Positions 16,668 through 24,650 are shown, numbered from the stretch's first letter. The stretch is DNA of 64,000 nucleotides from Alistipes excrementigallinarum (GCA_019112825.1 DXIP01000023.1:1-64000), one strand, 5' to 3'. Notes: a model not told the origin generated them from the sequence alone. Numbers and translations: made by a program.

Positions 16668-18287
16668 TCAGCGCTTGTCGTACATCTCAATCGCACCCTC
16701 GTAGGTGCCCTCGATGCGGTAGCCCTTGCTCGTCTTGAGCTTGACGTCGAAACTGTAGGTGTCGCCCGTGCGGGTCACGGTGACCGTTCCCGAGCTGGCG
16801 AAGCCATAGGTCGAGACCCGCTCTTCGGAGTACTCTTCGCAATAGGTGCCCAGCGCCATGGTCGAGCCCAGGAAGCTCTCCTCGTAGCCCGGTATGAGCG
16901 TCAGCGCCGCGTTGGTGTCGGCGACGGTGTAGGTTCCCTCGACAATCTGTGCGTCGTCACCCGTGGCGACCAGGAAGTCCACCGAGAGCTTGTGGCCGGC
17001 GTCGAGCAGGTAGTAGTAGCCGTCCGAACCGCCGGGTTCGACGTCGTAGAGTTCGACGGTGCACTGGTCGGTCGTCTCGTCGTTGTTGTAGTACTTGGCG
17101 ATGGCGCGCACGAACGACATGCCGGTGAGCTCCTTCTCGAGCGGCGGGAGGTTCTGCTCCTGCTCCTCCTCGCGGTTTTCGAGCGTCAGCGGACCGGTGT
17201 AGCTGCCCGTGAACTCCTCGCCGTCGGTGGTGACCAGCGAGGCGGTGATGGTGTAGGTGCTGCCCGAGAGGCGGACGTCAATCGTACCCTCCTTGAACTC
17301 GATTTGGCGGATGCCGCCCTTGCCGTCATTGACGGTGCCGCGGGTCTTCTCGGGGTCGAAGGTGCGCAGGCTCTTGCTCGTGGCATATTTGTAGGAGCCC
17401 TGCGTGATTGCGGGGTCGCCCGAGTGCGGCTCGAAGTAGTAGAGGTCGATGCTCAGCGTACGGCCTGCACCGGTAGTGGTGTAGATGCCCTCCTGTTCGG
17501 TCGCCTCGCCTTCGGAGAGGACGACGTAGTACTCGGCGTAGTTGTAGCCGGCCGGTACGCCGTAGTAGAAGCCGGCTACCTGACGGTCGAAGGTGGCGGG
17601 AGCCGAGGCATCGAACCCCGTGGTCATCTCGATGGTGACCACCTCGGAGCGTTTCGAATCCTTTTCGCCGACGGCCGCAATGAGGTACGTGGTGGCGGGG
17701 GTGAGCTCGTTGACCGTGTGCGTGCCGTCGCTCTCGACCGTTGTGCCGCTCCGGAGAATCTCCTCGGCGTCGGGCGTCTGCCCCTGCTTGGGGTTGGCGA
17801 TGAGCAGGTAGGCGGCGCGGGCACAATCCTGCATCTCGAGCGAGAAGGAGAGGCTCGTGGTCGTCGCCTCGCCGGGCGTCAGCTTCACGGCGGGCTCCGC
17901 GTCGGAGGGCGCCGTCGTGGCCGAGGCTGTGGCGACCGAACCGAGGCGGTCGCCCTGCATGGCGACGGCCGAGATGGTATAGGCGGTTTCAGGCAGGAGC
18001 CCGTCGACGGTCACCGTCTGGGACTGGCTCACGGGGATGCCCTGAGCCGCGAGCGTCTCGGCCGAAGGTGCCGATTCGGTTGCGGGAAGACAGAGGTAGA
18101 AGGCCTTCTCGGCATCGCGGAGCGTGAGCGCGAAGGTGAGCCGGTCGCTCTGAGGGGTGATTTCGCCGATGGCGACGGAGGGGGTTCCGCCCGACGGTTC
18201 GGTCTTGTCGTCGTTGCACGAAGCCAATGCGGTCAGCGACACCAGCAGCAGGGCTCTGCCCAGGAGCGAAAAGAGGATTTTTTTCAT
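16668..18287 (-). CDS. Large exported lipoprotein with Fn3/Ig-like repeats
   Basis: 539 residues. The signal peptide ends in a lipobox, LTALASC (Cys24), followed by NDDKTEP; acidic residues just after the lipid-bearing Cys are typical of surface-exposed Bacteroidetes lipoproteins. The N-terminal half has two fibronectin-like repeats of about 90 residues, each with LPETAYTISAVA or LTPATTYLIAAVG near the end. The C-terminal half has two matching beta-rich domains with the pattern YYYLLDAGHKLSVDF and GTYTVADTNAALTL, each ending in a TVTRTGDTYSFDVKLKTSKG-type strand pair. The pattern resembles secreted adhesin-like or glycan-associated lipoproteins, but no function is visible. It is monocistronic with its own terminator. 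Confidence 0.8.
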   Translation of the reverse strand: MKKILFSLLGRALLLVSLTALASCNDDKTEPSGGTPSVAIGEITPQSDRLTFALTLRDAEKAFYLCLPATESAPSAETLAAQGIPVSQSQTVTVDGLLPETAYTISAVAMQGDRLGSVATASATTAPSDAEPAVKLTPGEATTTSLSFSLEMQDCARAAYLLIANPKQGQTPDAEEILRSGTTVESDGTHTVNELTPATTYLIAAVGEKDSKRSEVVTIEMTTGFDASAPATFDRQVAGFYYGVPAGYNYAEYYVVLSEGEATEQEGIYTTTGAGRTLSIDLYYFEPHSGDPAITQGSYKYATSKSLRTFDPEKTRGTVNDGKGGIRQIEFKEGTIDVRLSGSTYTITASLVTTDGEEFTGSYTGPLTLENREEEQEQNLPPLEKELTGMSFVRAIAKYYNNDETTDQCTVELYDVEPGGSDGYYYLLDAGHKLSVDFLVATGDDAQIVEGTYTVADTNAALTLIPGYEESFLGSTMALGTYCEEYSEERVSTYGFASSGTVTVTRTGDTYSFDVKLKTSKGYRIEGTYEGAIEMYDKR

Positions 18288-18417
18288 GGTGATGAGGGGT
18301 TAATTGGGTTTTGGGTTGTTGGTTAACAAAAGCAAGGTAGCTGTTTTACAATGAAAAAGCAAATTTTTCGGGTGCGGTTTTTCTGTTTCGGCCCGCCAGC
18401 CGCCTCCAGGGCCGTTC

Positions 18418-18442
18418 GGCACCTGTCGGCACCTGTCGGCAC
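18418..18442. repeat. 10-bp tandem duplication
   Basis: Two full copies of CACCTGTCGG followed by CACG, directly before repeat element A. A similar 10-bp duplication (CCCGTTATAG) occurs at 24767-24790. Confidence 0.7.
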
Positions 18443-18443
18443 G

Positions 18444-18594
18444 AAAAAAGGCGGCAGGGAGTCTTCACGACTGCCTGCCGTCCCCGAAGGTTTCCCTTCT
18501 GAAAACTACTAACCCAAACTTAATAAATGAAGAAACCTCTCTGCGGTTGCTTAAGCCGCAGTCGTGAAGAGTGGGTGCAAATCGCGTGCAAAAC
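18444..18594 (-). ncRNA. Repeat element A: leader/antisense-RNA-like module
   Basis: About 150 bp, paired with element B at 18907-19058; the first 120 bp are nearly identical. Read on the minus strand it would give an RNA with three hairpins: CTGCGG/CCGCAG (18541-18561), GAAGG-GAAA-CCTTC (18486-18499) and a final GC-rich stem (18450-18480) followed by six T, a standard terminator. Read on the plus strand it looks like the end of a 5' leader (CTACTAACCCAAACTTAA) running into an ATG at 18527. Antisense RNAs of this geometry are known over the leaders of SusC-type genes in Bacteroides (DonS class). No SusC gene follows here. I see no good TAnnTTTG box for the minus transcript, so expression is uncertain. 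Confidence 0.45.
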
Positions 18595-18598
18595 CTGA
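18527..18598 (+). pseudogene. Orphan 23-codon start, MKKPLCGC peptide
   Basis: An ATG in a typical A-rich Bacteroidetes start context (CTTAATAAATGAAGAAACC) opens 23 codons, MKKPLCGCLSRSREEW and on to CKT, then stops. The same start occurs in element B (MKKPRCGC), where the frame runs on without obvious meaning. The shape (basic start, then a KW/EW-x-x-I-A-C-K motif) resembles the extreme N-terminus of SusC/TonB-dependent receptors from this group, so it may be a remnant of one. It could also be a real short leader peptide. Confidence 0.35.
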
Positions 18599-18906
18599 TG
18601 CGTGCGCCGCCTTTTCCGGGTGCGGAGGGGGCTGCGGGTGCGAATGCGCCCCTGTGGACGACGAATGCGCCCCGCGGAGCAATGGACTGAAGGGCTTTTC
18701 CCGGGGCCGTGTTGTCGGCTGTGCTTTTCAGACCGGTTTGCCGGGTGTGTTCCAGGCCTCGTGTCCGGGTGCTTTTTTCGGGACGGTCTTCCGGCAGCTG
18801 CCGTTTCCGGGCGGAGCGGGGGTATCCGGAGTCGGCGTGCGCCCGGCGGCGTTGCGCCGTTGAGACCGGTTCCCGAGGGTTGCTGTCCGACAAGCCGCAG
18901 CCCGAT
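18599..18906. other. Gene-free spacer between elements A and B
   Basis: 308 bp of GC-rich DNA with G-biased short motifs on the plus strand. I find no supported gene, promoter box or hairpin in it. Confidence 0.5.
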
Positions 18907-19058
18907 AAAAAAAGACGGCAGGGAGTCGTCGCGACTGCCTGCCGTCCCCGAAGGTTTCCCTTCTGAAAACTACTAACCCAAACTTAAATAAATGAAGAAA
19001 CCTCGCTGCGGTTGCTGCTCCGCAGTTGCTTCGGTAAGGGGCAAAGCGCATGCCAAAA
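18907..19058 (-). ncRNA. Repeat element B: second leader/antisense-RNA-like module
   Basis: The partner of element A. It keeps the terminator hairpin (18914-18944, A run at 18907-18913 giving U on the minus strand), the GAAGG-type hairpin, the identical linker with one extra A, the ATG (18992-18994) and the CTGCGG/CCGCAG hairpin. Beyond that, similarity fades but is still seen as GGGGCAAAGCGCATGCCAAAAG against GGGTGCAAATCGCGTGCAAAACC in A. It sits between the purB terminator and element A. Confidence 0.45.
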
Positions 19059-19096
19059 GAGAGCCGCCGGCGGAATCGGCTCCGTCGGCGGCTCTT
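19055..19096 (-). terminator. Terminator of purB
   Basis: AGAGCCGCCG (19060-19069) pairs with CGGCGGCTCT (19086-19095). On the minus strand the stem is followed by CTTTTGG. It lies about 65 bp past the purB stop codon. Confidence 0.8.
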
Positions 19097-19159
19097 CGCT
19101 TCATCATTCGGTCTGCGGCGCCTATTGCGGAACCCTCCGCTCCTGGCCGCGCCTCTGGG

Positions 19160-20506
19160 CTAATGGAATACGCCCGTGTAGGTCATCGGTGTGAGGGCAC
19201 GCAGTTCGCGCTTGACCTCCTCGCGCACGTCGAGTGCGTCGATGAAGGCGGCAATCGACTCCCGCGTGATGTGGGTGTTGGTGCGCGTGAGGGCCTTGAG
19301 CGCCTCGTAGGGCTTCGGGTAGCCTTCGCGGCGCAGAATGGTCTGGATGCCCTCGGCTACGACCGCCCAGTTGTTCTCCAGGTCGCGCTCGAGCGCCTCG
19401 CGGTTGAGGATGACCTTGTTGAGACCCTTCATGAGCGAACGCAGGGCGATGATGGTGTGGCCCATCGGCACGCCGATGTTGCGCAGCACGGTCGAGTCGG
19501 TCAGGTCGCGCTGCAGACGCGAGACGGGGAGCTTGCCCGAGAGGTGGGCGTAGATGGCTCCGGCGATGCCGAAGTTGCCCTCGGCGTTCTCGAAGTCGAT
19601 GGGGTTGACCTTGTGGGGCATGGCGCTCGAACCCACCTCGCCGGCCTTAATCTGCTGCTTGAAGTACTCCTCCGAGATATACATCCACATGTCGCGGCAG
19701 AGGTCCGTCAGGATGGTGTCGATGCGCTTGAGGTTGTCGAAGATGGCCGCCAGGTTGTCGTAGTGCTCAATCTGGGTGGTGTACTGCGAGCGGCTCAGCC
19801 CGAGCTTCTCGCCCACGAAGCGGTTGGCGAAGGCGACCCAGTCGTAGTCGGGGTAGGCCGCATGGTGGGCGTTGAAGTTGCCCGTCGCGCCGCCGAACTT
19901 GGCCGGCACGGCGATGTCGTGCAGCATGGCGAGCTGCTTCTCGAGCCGCTCGACGTAGACCATGAACTCCTTGCCCAGCGTCGTCGGCGAGGCGGGCTGT
20001 CCGTGGGTGCGGGCCAGCATCGGCACGGCGTGCCACTCCTGGGCCATGGCGGCGAGCTTGTCGCGCACCTCCTCGATGGCGGGGTAGTAGACCCCGGCGA
20101 GCGCCTCCTTGAGCGAGAGGGGAATAGCCGTATTGTTGATGTCCTGCGAGGTGAGGCCGAAGTGGACGAACTCCTTGTAGCGCTCCAGACCCAGCGCATC
20201 CATCTTCTCCTTGAGGATGTACTCAACGGCCTTGACGTCGTGGTTGGTGACCGCCTCAATCTCCTTCACGCGCTCGGCGTCGGCCGGCGAGAAGTCGCGG
20301 TAGAGGGCGCGCAGCGCGTCGAACTTCGTGTGGTCAATCTCCGCAAGCTGCGGCAGCGGAAGCTCGCACAGCGCGATGAAGTACTCCACCTCGACGCGGA
20401 TGCGGTACCGGATGAGTGCCTGCTCCGAAAAATAATCGGCCAGTTTTTCCGTTACATTACGGTAGCGGCCGTCGATGGGCGAAATGGCAGTGAGTTTGTT
20501 GAGCAT
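19160..20506 (-). CDS. purB: Adenylosuccinate lyase
   Basis: Catalyses two fumarate-releasing steps of purine synthesis: SAICAR to AICAR and adenylosuccinate to AMP. 448 residues, matching the PurB form of gamma-proteobacteria and Bacteroidetes. Visible features: the start MLNKLTAISPIDGRYRNVTEKL, the histidine regions HFGLTSQDINNTA and ARTHGQPASPTTLGKE, and the fumarase-family signature GSSAMPHKVNP with the mobile-loop serine. The frame is open for 112 codons further upstream, but the ATG at 20506 fits the conserved N-terminus. It is monocistronic, with a possible TAAATTTG box at 20658-20651 on the minus strand. Confidence 0.96.
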   Translation of the reverse strand: MLNKLTAISPIDGRYRNVTEKLADYFSEQALIRYRIRVEVEYFIALCELPLPQLAEIDHTKFDALRALYRDFSPADAERVKEIEAVTNHDVKAVEYILKEKMDALGLERYKEFVHFGLTSQDINNTAIPLSLKEALAGVYYPAIEEVRDKLAAMAQEWHAVPMLARTHGQPASPTTLGKEFMVYVERLEKQLAMLHDIAVPAKFGGATGNFNAHHAAYPDYDWVAFANRFVGEKLGLSRSQYTTQIEHYDNLAAIFDNLKRIDTILTDLCRDMWMYISEEYFKQQIKAGEVGSSAMPHKVNPIDFENAEGNFGIAGAIYAHLSGKLPVSRLQRDLTDSTVLRNIGVPMGHTIIALRSLMKGLNKVILNREALERDLENNWAVVAEGIQTILRREGYPKPYEALKALTRTNTHITRESIAAFIDALDVREEVKRELRALTPMTYTGVFH

Positions 20507-20650
20507 GGGTATCTGTTGTTTTTTGGGTTTTCGGCGATGTCGTTTCGGGCGTCCGGGCCGCGGGGCGGCGGCCGCCGCCTGAGGAAGCCGATGCACGGCC
20601 GCTTGTACGGAGGTGCCGGCCTGCGGGCGGCGCAGCCCGATTTCCGGCAC

Positions 20651-20658
20651 CAAATTTA
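20651..20658 (-). promoter_or_regulatory. Possible -7 box of purB
   Basis: Minus-strand TAAATTTG fits TAnnTTTG. The leader would be about 145 nt. No clear -33 element is visible. Confidence 0.45.
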
Positions 20659-20668
20659 CGACATTTAA

Positions 20669-20697
20669 TTGAATTACGCATAATTTTCCTACCTTTG
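20669..20697 (+). promoter_or_regulatory. Promoter of the DUF4834 gene
   Basis: TTG (20669-20671), an 18-bp gap and TACCTTTG (20690-20697), about 30 bp before the ATG at 20727. This position argues against the upstream in-frame TTG at 20703, which would lie at the transcription start. Confidence 0.78.
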
Positions 20698-20726
20698 TAG
20701 GGTTGAAGAACTTATATTTCGAAACG

Positions 20727-21134
20727 ATGGGATTTCTGACCGCAATCATAGACGCGCTGGCCGAATTCGTGCGGCGCAACCCGATTTTCACGCTCATTGT
20801 CGTGGTGCTGGCACTCACGGCGCCCGCCCTTCTGAAGGGCATCGCCCTCTTTGTGCTCTACCTCGTGCTGGGCTTTCTGGTGCTTGTCTTCCTGGTGTCG
20901 CTTCTCTTCAGATGGCGCATCCGCCGGGTGCAGCGTCAGATGGAGGAGCAGTTCGGTGCGGGCGGCTTCGGCGCCGGTTACGGCAGCGGGCGCGGAGCCC
21001 GTACCGAGGGGAGCAGCCGGCAGCAGGAGGGCGAGGTGAAGGTCTACCGCACGAGCGAAACGCCCGAGAAGCGGGTCTCCGAGGACGTGGGCGACTACGT
21101 GGAGTTCGAGGAGACGAAGGGGCCGCGCGCATAG
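20727..21134 (+). CDS. DUF4834 family membrane protein
   Basis: 135 residues. Two adjacent hydrophobic segments (about residues 17-37 and 40-60) are followed by a basic stretch (RWRIRRVQRQMEEQF), a glycine/serine-rich linker and a C-terminal motif, KRVSEDVGDYVEFEE, which is the recognisable end of the DUF4834 family. It is probably an inner-membrane hairpin with a cytoplasmic tail. Function is unknown. It stands alone behind its own promoter, upstream of the mlaE-mlaF pair with a 225-bp gap that holds another promoter. Confidence 0.75.
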   Translation: MGFLTAIIDALAEFVRRNPIFTLIVVVLALTAPALLKGIALFVLYLVLGFLVLVFLVSLLFRWRIRRVQRQMEEQFGAGGFGAGYGSGRGARTEGSSRQQEGEVKVYRTSETPEKRVSEDVGDYVEFEETKGPRA

Positions 21135-21291
21135 GCAGTCGCGTAGGCGGCGTACGAGGCTTCGGCGCGCCGGGGCTGACCGCCGCCCTGTCGCGGGGCG
21201 GAGGACTGGAGCAACGCTCCGTTGCGGAGCCGCCGGCTGGGTCCGTGCGGCGGCGATTGCGCCTCCCGAGGCAAATCTTCGGCCGGATTTG

Positions 21292-21323
21292 TTGGGCACT
21301 TGCCCGATAATTTCGTACCTTTG
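21292..21323 (+). promoter_or_regulatory. Promoter of mlaE-mlaF
   Basis: TTG (21292-21294), a 21-bp gap and TACCTTTG (21316-21323). The predicted start near 21330 makes any start codon before that impossible and supports the TTG at 21360. Confidence 0.72.
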
Positions 21324-21359
21324 CGCCATCGGATTCATTCATTCAAAATCGATAGCCCC

Positions 21360-22103
21360 TTGTTGCAGCTCTTCGAATATATAGGCCGCTACTTCCAGCT
21401 GATGGGCAAGGTCTTCTCCCGCCCGGAGAAGGCCGCCATCTACCGCCGGCGCATCATCTACGAAATGGAGGCGCTGGGGTTGAACTCCATCGGTCTGACG
21501 GCCATCATCTCGGTCTTCATCGGCGCGGTCATCACGCTGCAGATGTGCATCAACCTCGACTCGCCCTTCATCCCGCAGTCGCTCATCGGCTACGCCACAC
21601 GCGAGACGATGATTCTCGAATTCTCGTCGACGGTCGTGGCGCTCATCCTCTCGGGCAAGGTGGGGTCGAGCATCGCTTCGGAAATCGGCACGATGCGCAT
21701 CACCGAACAGATTGACGCGCTGGAAATCATGGGCGTCAACTCGGCCTCGTACCTCATCCTGCCCAAAATCGTGGCGGCGGTCCTCTTCTTCCCCTTCCTG
21801 ACGATTCTGAGCATCGGCATCGGCGTGGCGGGCGGATGGATGATTGCCTGGGCGACGGGCATCATGATTCCCGACGACTACATCGAGGGCCTGCTGCTCG
21901 ACTTCAAGCCCTACTCGATTGTCTACTCGCTCATCAAGACGGCCGTCTTCGCCTACATCATCACCTCCGTCTCGGCCTTCTACGGCTACTACGCCAAGGG
22001 CAACTCGCTCGAGGTGGGCGCCGCCTCGACGCGCGCCGTGGTCGTGAGCTCGGTGGTCATCATGATATTCAACCTGATTCTTACGCAGATTCTGCTGATA
22101 TGA
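21360..22103 (+). CDS. mlaE: ABC transporter permease, MlaE family
   Basis: Inner-membrane permease of the lipid-trafficking ABC system that exchanges phospholipids between the membranes. 247 residues with about five hydrophobic segments. Family hallmarks: LGLNSIGLTAIISVFIGAVITLQ near the N-terminus and the cytoplasmic loop GKVGSSIASEIGTMRITEQIDALEIMGVNS. The start is a TTG at 21360 (a second TTG follows at 21363): it lies after the promoter and gives the normal N-terminus (LLQLFEYIGRYFQLMGKVFSRPEK). The next ATG (21402) would cut the first helix. It overlaps mlaF by 4 bp (ATGA). No substrate-binding MCE gene follows in this window. Confidence 0.9.
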   Translation: MLQLFEYIGRYFQLMGKVFSRPEKAAIYRRRIIYEMEALGLNSIGLTAIISVFIGAVITLQMCINLDSPFIPQSLIGYATRETMILEFSSTVVALILSGKVGSSIASEIGTMRITEQIDALEIMGVNSASYLILPKIVAAVLFFPFLTILSIGIGVAGGWMIAWATGIMIPDDYIEGLLLDFKPYSIVYSLIKTAVFAYIITSVSAFYGYYAKGNSLEVGAASTRAVVVSSVVIMIFNLILTQILLI

Positions 22104-22855
22104 TACGCGCCGACCACATCACCAAGACGTTCGACGGCCGGACGGTGCTCGACGACATCACGGTCGAGTTCGAGACGGGCCGCACCAACCTCATCATCGG
22201 GCGCAGCGGCTCGGGCAAGACCGTGCTGCTCAAGAGTCTGGTGGGGCTGCACGAGGTCGATTCGGGCTCCGTGTGGTACGACGACGTGAACTTCACGCAG
22301 CTGGGCTTCCGCGAGCGCAAGCGCATCCGCAAGGACATCGGCATGATTTTCCAGGGCGGGGCGCTGCTCGACTCCTCGACGGTCGAGGAGAACGTCAAGC
22401 TGCCGCTCGACCTCTTCACCGAGCAGTCCGAGCGCGAGAAGCTCGAGCGGGTGGACTTCTGCCTGCAGCGCGTGCGGCTCGAGGATGCCAACCGCCTCTA
22501 CCCGGCCGAGCTCTCGGGCGGCATGATCAAACGCGTGGCCATCGCCCGCGCCATCGTGCTCAACCCCCGCTACCTCTTTTGCGACGAGCCCAACTCGGGC
22601 CTCGACCCCCAGACCTCGATTGTCATCGACAACCTGATTCACGAAATCACGCGCGAATACAACATCACCACCATCATCAATACGCACGACATGAACTCGG
22701 TGATGGAAATCGGCGAGAAAATTGTATACATCCACGAAGGACGCAAGTGGTGGGAGGGGACCAAGGATGAGATTCTCCAGGCCGACAACCGCGAACTCAA
22801 CGACTTCGTCTTCGCCTCGGCCATGGCCAAGCGGGCCAAGGAGGCGGCACGCTGA
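22100..22855 (+). CDS. mlaF: ABC transporter ATP-binding protein, MlaF family
   Basis: Cytoplasmic ATPase partner of the MlaE-like permease, 251 residues. Walker A is GRSGSGKT (about residues 34-41), the Q-loop is in MIFQGGALLDSSTVEENV, the signature is LSGGMIKRVAIARA, Walker B is YLFCDEPNSGLDP, and the switch histidine is in INTHDM. The phrase FQGGALLDSLTV-like and the SGGM signature (rather than SGGQ) are characteristic of MlaF-type ATPases. It is translationally coupled to mlaE by an ATGA overlap and is the last gene of the pair. Confidence 0.93.
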   Translation: MIRADHITKTFDGRTVLDDITVEFETGRTNLIIGRSGSGKTVLLKSLVGLHEVDSGSVWYDDVNFTQLGFRERKRIRKDIGMIFQGGALLDSSTVEENVKLPLDLFTEQSEREKLERVDFCLQRVRLEDANRLYPAELSGGMIKRVAIARAIVLNPRYLFCDEPNSGLDPQTSIVIDNLIHEITREYNITTIINTHDMNSVMEIGEKIVYIHEGRKWWEGTKDEILQADNRELNDFVFASAMAKRAKEAAR

Positions 22856-22956
22856 GGCGGGCCGCGAAACGGGGAGGGGGAGAGCGTGCGTCCCGTTGAG
22901 GCGTGGATGCGCTCCCCGCGGGCGTCTGTCCGCTCGCTGGCCCCGCCGGGACGGTC

Positions 22957-23090
22957 CGCAGCGGCCGTTGCGGGGTGACAGCCGGCTGCCGGAGAGTGCA
23001 AGTGAAGCCGGTTGTCGGTTGCCGGAGGGCGGTTGTGGGACCGATTGCCGGCTGCCGGAGGTCGCGTGTGCGGCCGATAGCCGGTTGAGG
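22957..23090. repeat. About 36-bp degenerate tandem repeat in spacer
   Basis: About three units of a GCCGGCTGCCGGAG-type motif spaced at roughly 36 bp. The minus strand reads this as repeated LRQPAIGPT-like triplet blocks. The rest of the 22856-23144 spacer shows nothing I can name. Confidence 0.7.
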
Positions 23091-23144
23091 TGCTCCCCGC
23101 AGGCGACCGGCCGCCGGCCGAGGGACCAAAAAAAATGATTTTTA

Positions 23145-23176
23145 TTTGCGTAATTTTGCCAAAGTGTGTAATTTTG
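23145..23176 (+). promoter_or_regulatory. Promoter of gapA
   Basis: TTTG (23145-23148), a 20-bp gap and TAATTTTG (23169-23176), giving a leader of about 45 nt. A second TAATTTTG copy (23151-23158) lies 18 bp upstream without a matching -33 element. Confidence 0.8.
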
Positions 23177-23228
23177 CGCTCGGAAAATAAAGGATGTTTT
23201 CAGTTATTAACCAATAAATCAAAAAACT

Positions 23229-24245
23229 ATGTCTCAGATTAAGATTGGTATCAACGGCTTCGGTCGTATCGGTCGTATGGTTTTCCGTGCTGCCTGCACG
23301 CAGACCGACAAGTATGAGATTGTCGGCATCAACGACCTCTGCCCGGTAGATTACCTGGCTTACATGCTCAAGTACGATACGATGCACGGCCAGTTCAAGG
23401 GCACCATCGAGGCTGACGTCGAGAAGAGCCTGCTGATTGTCAACGGCCACGCCATCCGCGTCACCGCAGAGAAGGACCCCGCAAACCTGAAGTGGAACGA
23501 GGTAGGTGCCGAGTACGTAGTAGAGTCGACCGGTCTGTTCCTGACCGAGGAGAAGGCCAAGGCTCACCTTGCAGCCGGTGCCAAGTACGTCGTTATGTCG
23601 GCTCCCTCGAAGGACGCTACCCCGATGTTCGTATGCGGTGTGAACACCGACACGTACGCAGGCCAGAAGATTGTTTCGAACGCTTCCTGCACCACGAACT
23701 GCCTGGCTCCCATCGCCAAGGTGCTCAACGATAAGTTCGGTATCACGGACGGTCTTATGACCACCGTTCACTCGACCACGGCAACGCAGAAGACCGTAGA
23801 CGGTCCCTCGATGAAGGACTGGCGTGGCGGTCGTGCCGCTTCGGGCAACATCATCCCCTCGTCGACGGGTGCCGCCAAGGCCGTAGGTAAGGTTATTCCT
23901 TCGCTGAACGGCAAGCTGACGGGTATGTCGATGCGTGTTCCGACCCTCGACGTATCGGTTGTCGACCTGACGGTCAACCTGGCTAAGCCGGCCAAGTACG
24001 AGGAGATTTGCGCCGCCATGAAGGAGGCTTCGGAAGGCGAGCTGAAGGGTGTTCTGGGCTACACGGAGGATGCAGTCGTATCGTCCGACTTCCTGGGCGA
24101 CCCCCGCACCTCGATTTTCGACAAGGCTGCCGGTATCGCTCTGACCGACACCTTCGTGAAGGTCGTTTCGTGGTACGACAACGAGTGGGGTTACTCGAAC
24201 AAGGTGCTCGACCTCATCTCGGTCATGAAGGCCTACAACAAGTAA
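23229..24245 (+). CDS. gapA: Glyceraldehyde-3-phosphate dehydrogenase, type I
   Basis: Glycolytic enzyme that oxidises glyceraldehyde-3-phosphate to 1,3-bisphosphoglycerate with NAD+. 338 residues, full length. The N-terminal NAD fold starts with KIGINGFGRIGRMVFRAA. The catalytic motif SNASCTTNCLAP contains Cys154, the conserved His-Ser-Thr segment HSTTATQKTVDGPS follows, and WYDNEWGYSNKVLDLI closes the protein. Codon use differs from its neighbours: many GGT, CGT and GCT codons instead of GGC, CGC and GCC, as expected for a very highly expressed gene. It is monocistronic between a strong promoter and a strong terminator. Confidence 0.98.
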   Translation: MSQIKIGINGFGRIGRMVFRAACTQTDKYEIVGINDLCPVDYLAYMLKYDTMHGQFKGTIEADVEKSLLIVNGHAIRVTAEKDPANLKWNEVGAEYVVESTGLFLTEEKAKAHLAAGAKYVVMSAPSKDATPMFVCGVNTDTYAGQKIVSNASCTTNCLAPIAKVLNDKFGITDGLMTTVHSTTATQKTVDGPSMKDWRGGRAASGNIIPSSTGAAKAVGKVIPSLNGKLTGMSMRVPTLDVSVVDLTVNLAKPAKYEEICAAMKEASEGELKGVLGYTEDAVVSSDFLGDPRTSIFDKAAGIALTDTFVKVVSWYDNEWGYSNKVLDLISVMKAYNK

Positions 24246-24267
24246 TCGAACTCCGATTCGATAATCG

Positions 24268-24300
24268 GGAGGCTCCGGAGAACCGGAGCCTCCTTTTTTT
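24268..24300 (+). terminator. Terminator of gapA
   Basis: A perfect 11-bp stem GGAGGCTCCGG / CCGGAGCCTCC with loop AGAA, followed by seven T. Confidence 0.96.
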
Positions 24301-24650
24301 GTGCCTGCGCGGAAGGGCATAGGTGGCTTCGGAGGTTGTTGGAGGGCGTTGGCGGGAGTGGGTGGAGAGGGGAGGCGGATGCCGGGTTTCTTTTTTTGTG
24401 CCGGTGCAGGGGGGCAGACGGGTTTGGCAGGAGCGGAGTTCCCTGGCTGTGGATGGGATGTGTGGAGCGCGGCGGATGCGCGCCTCTTTTTTGTGTCCGT
24501 TTCGGCAGGTGCGGACGGGTTTTCGAGGTCGATAGTGAGCGGAGTCGCTGCGATGCGGCGTCTTATTTTTTGTGCCCGTTTCGGCAGGTGCCGGGCAGGG
24601 TGTGCGTGTGGGATGGGTGGGATGGATGCGTTGGATACGGCACCGCGCTG
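24294..24650. repeat. Degenerate 80-97 bp tandem array after gapA
   Basis: The T run plus GTGCC tail of the gapA terminator recurs at 24391, 24487 and 24566, that is at spacings of about 97, 96 and 79 bp. Units 3 and 4 share TTTTTTGTG(T/C)CCGTTTCGG and CAGGTGC. Several units end in GCGGATGC-like sequence before the next T run. The spacer 24651-24817 beyond the array holds a 10-bp duplication (24767-24790) but no gene. Confidence 0.65.

Noticed and set aside
18992..20668. 558-codon plus-strand frame starting at the element B ATG
   Set aside because: Only the first eight codons match element A. The rest crosses the purB terminator and is antisense to purB.
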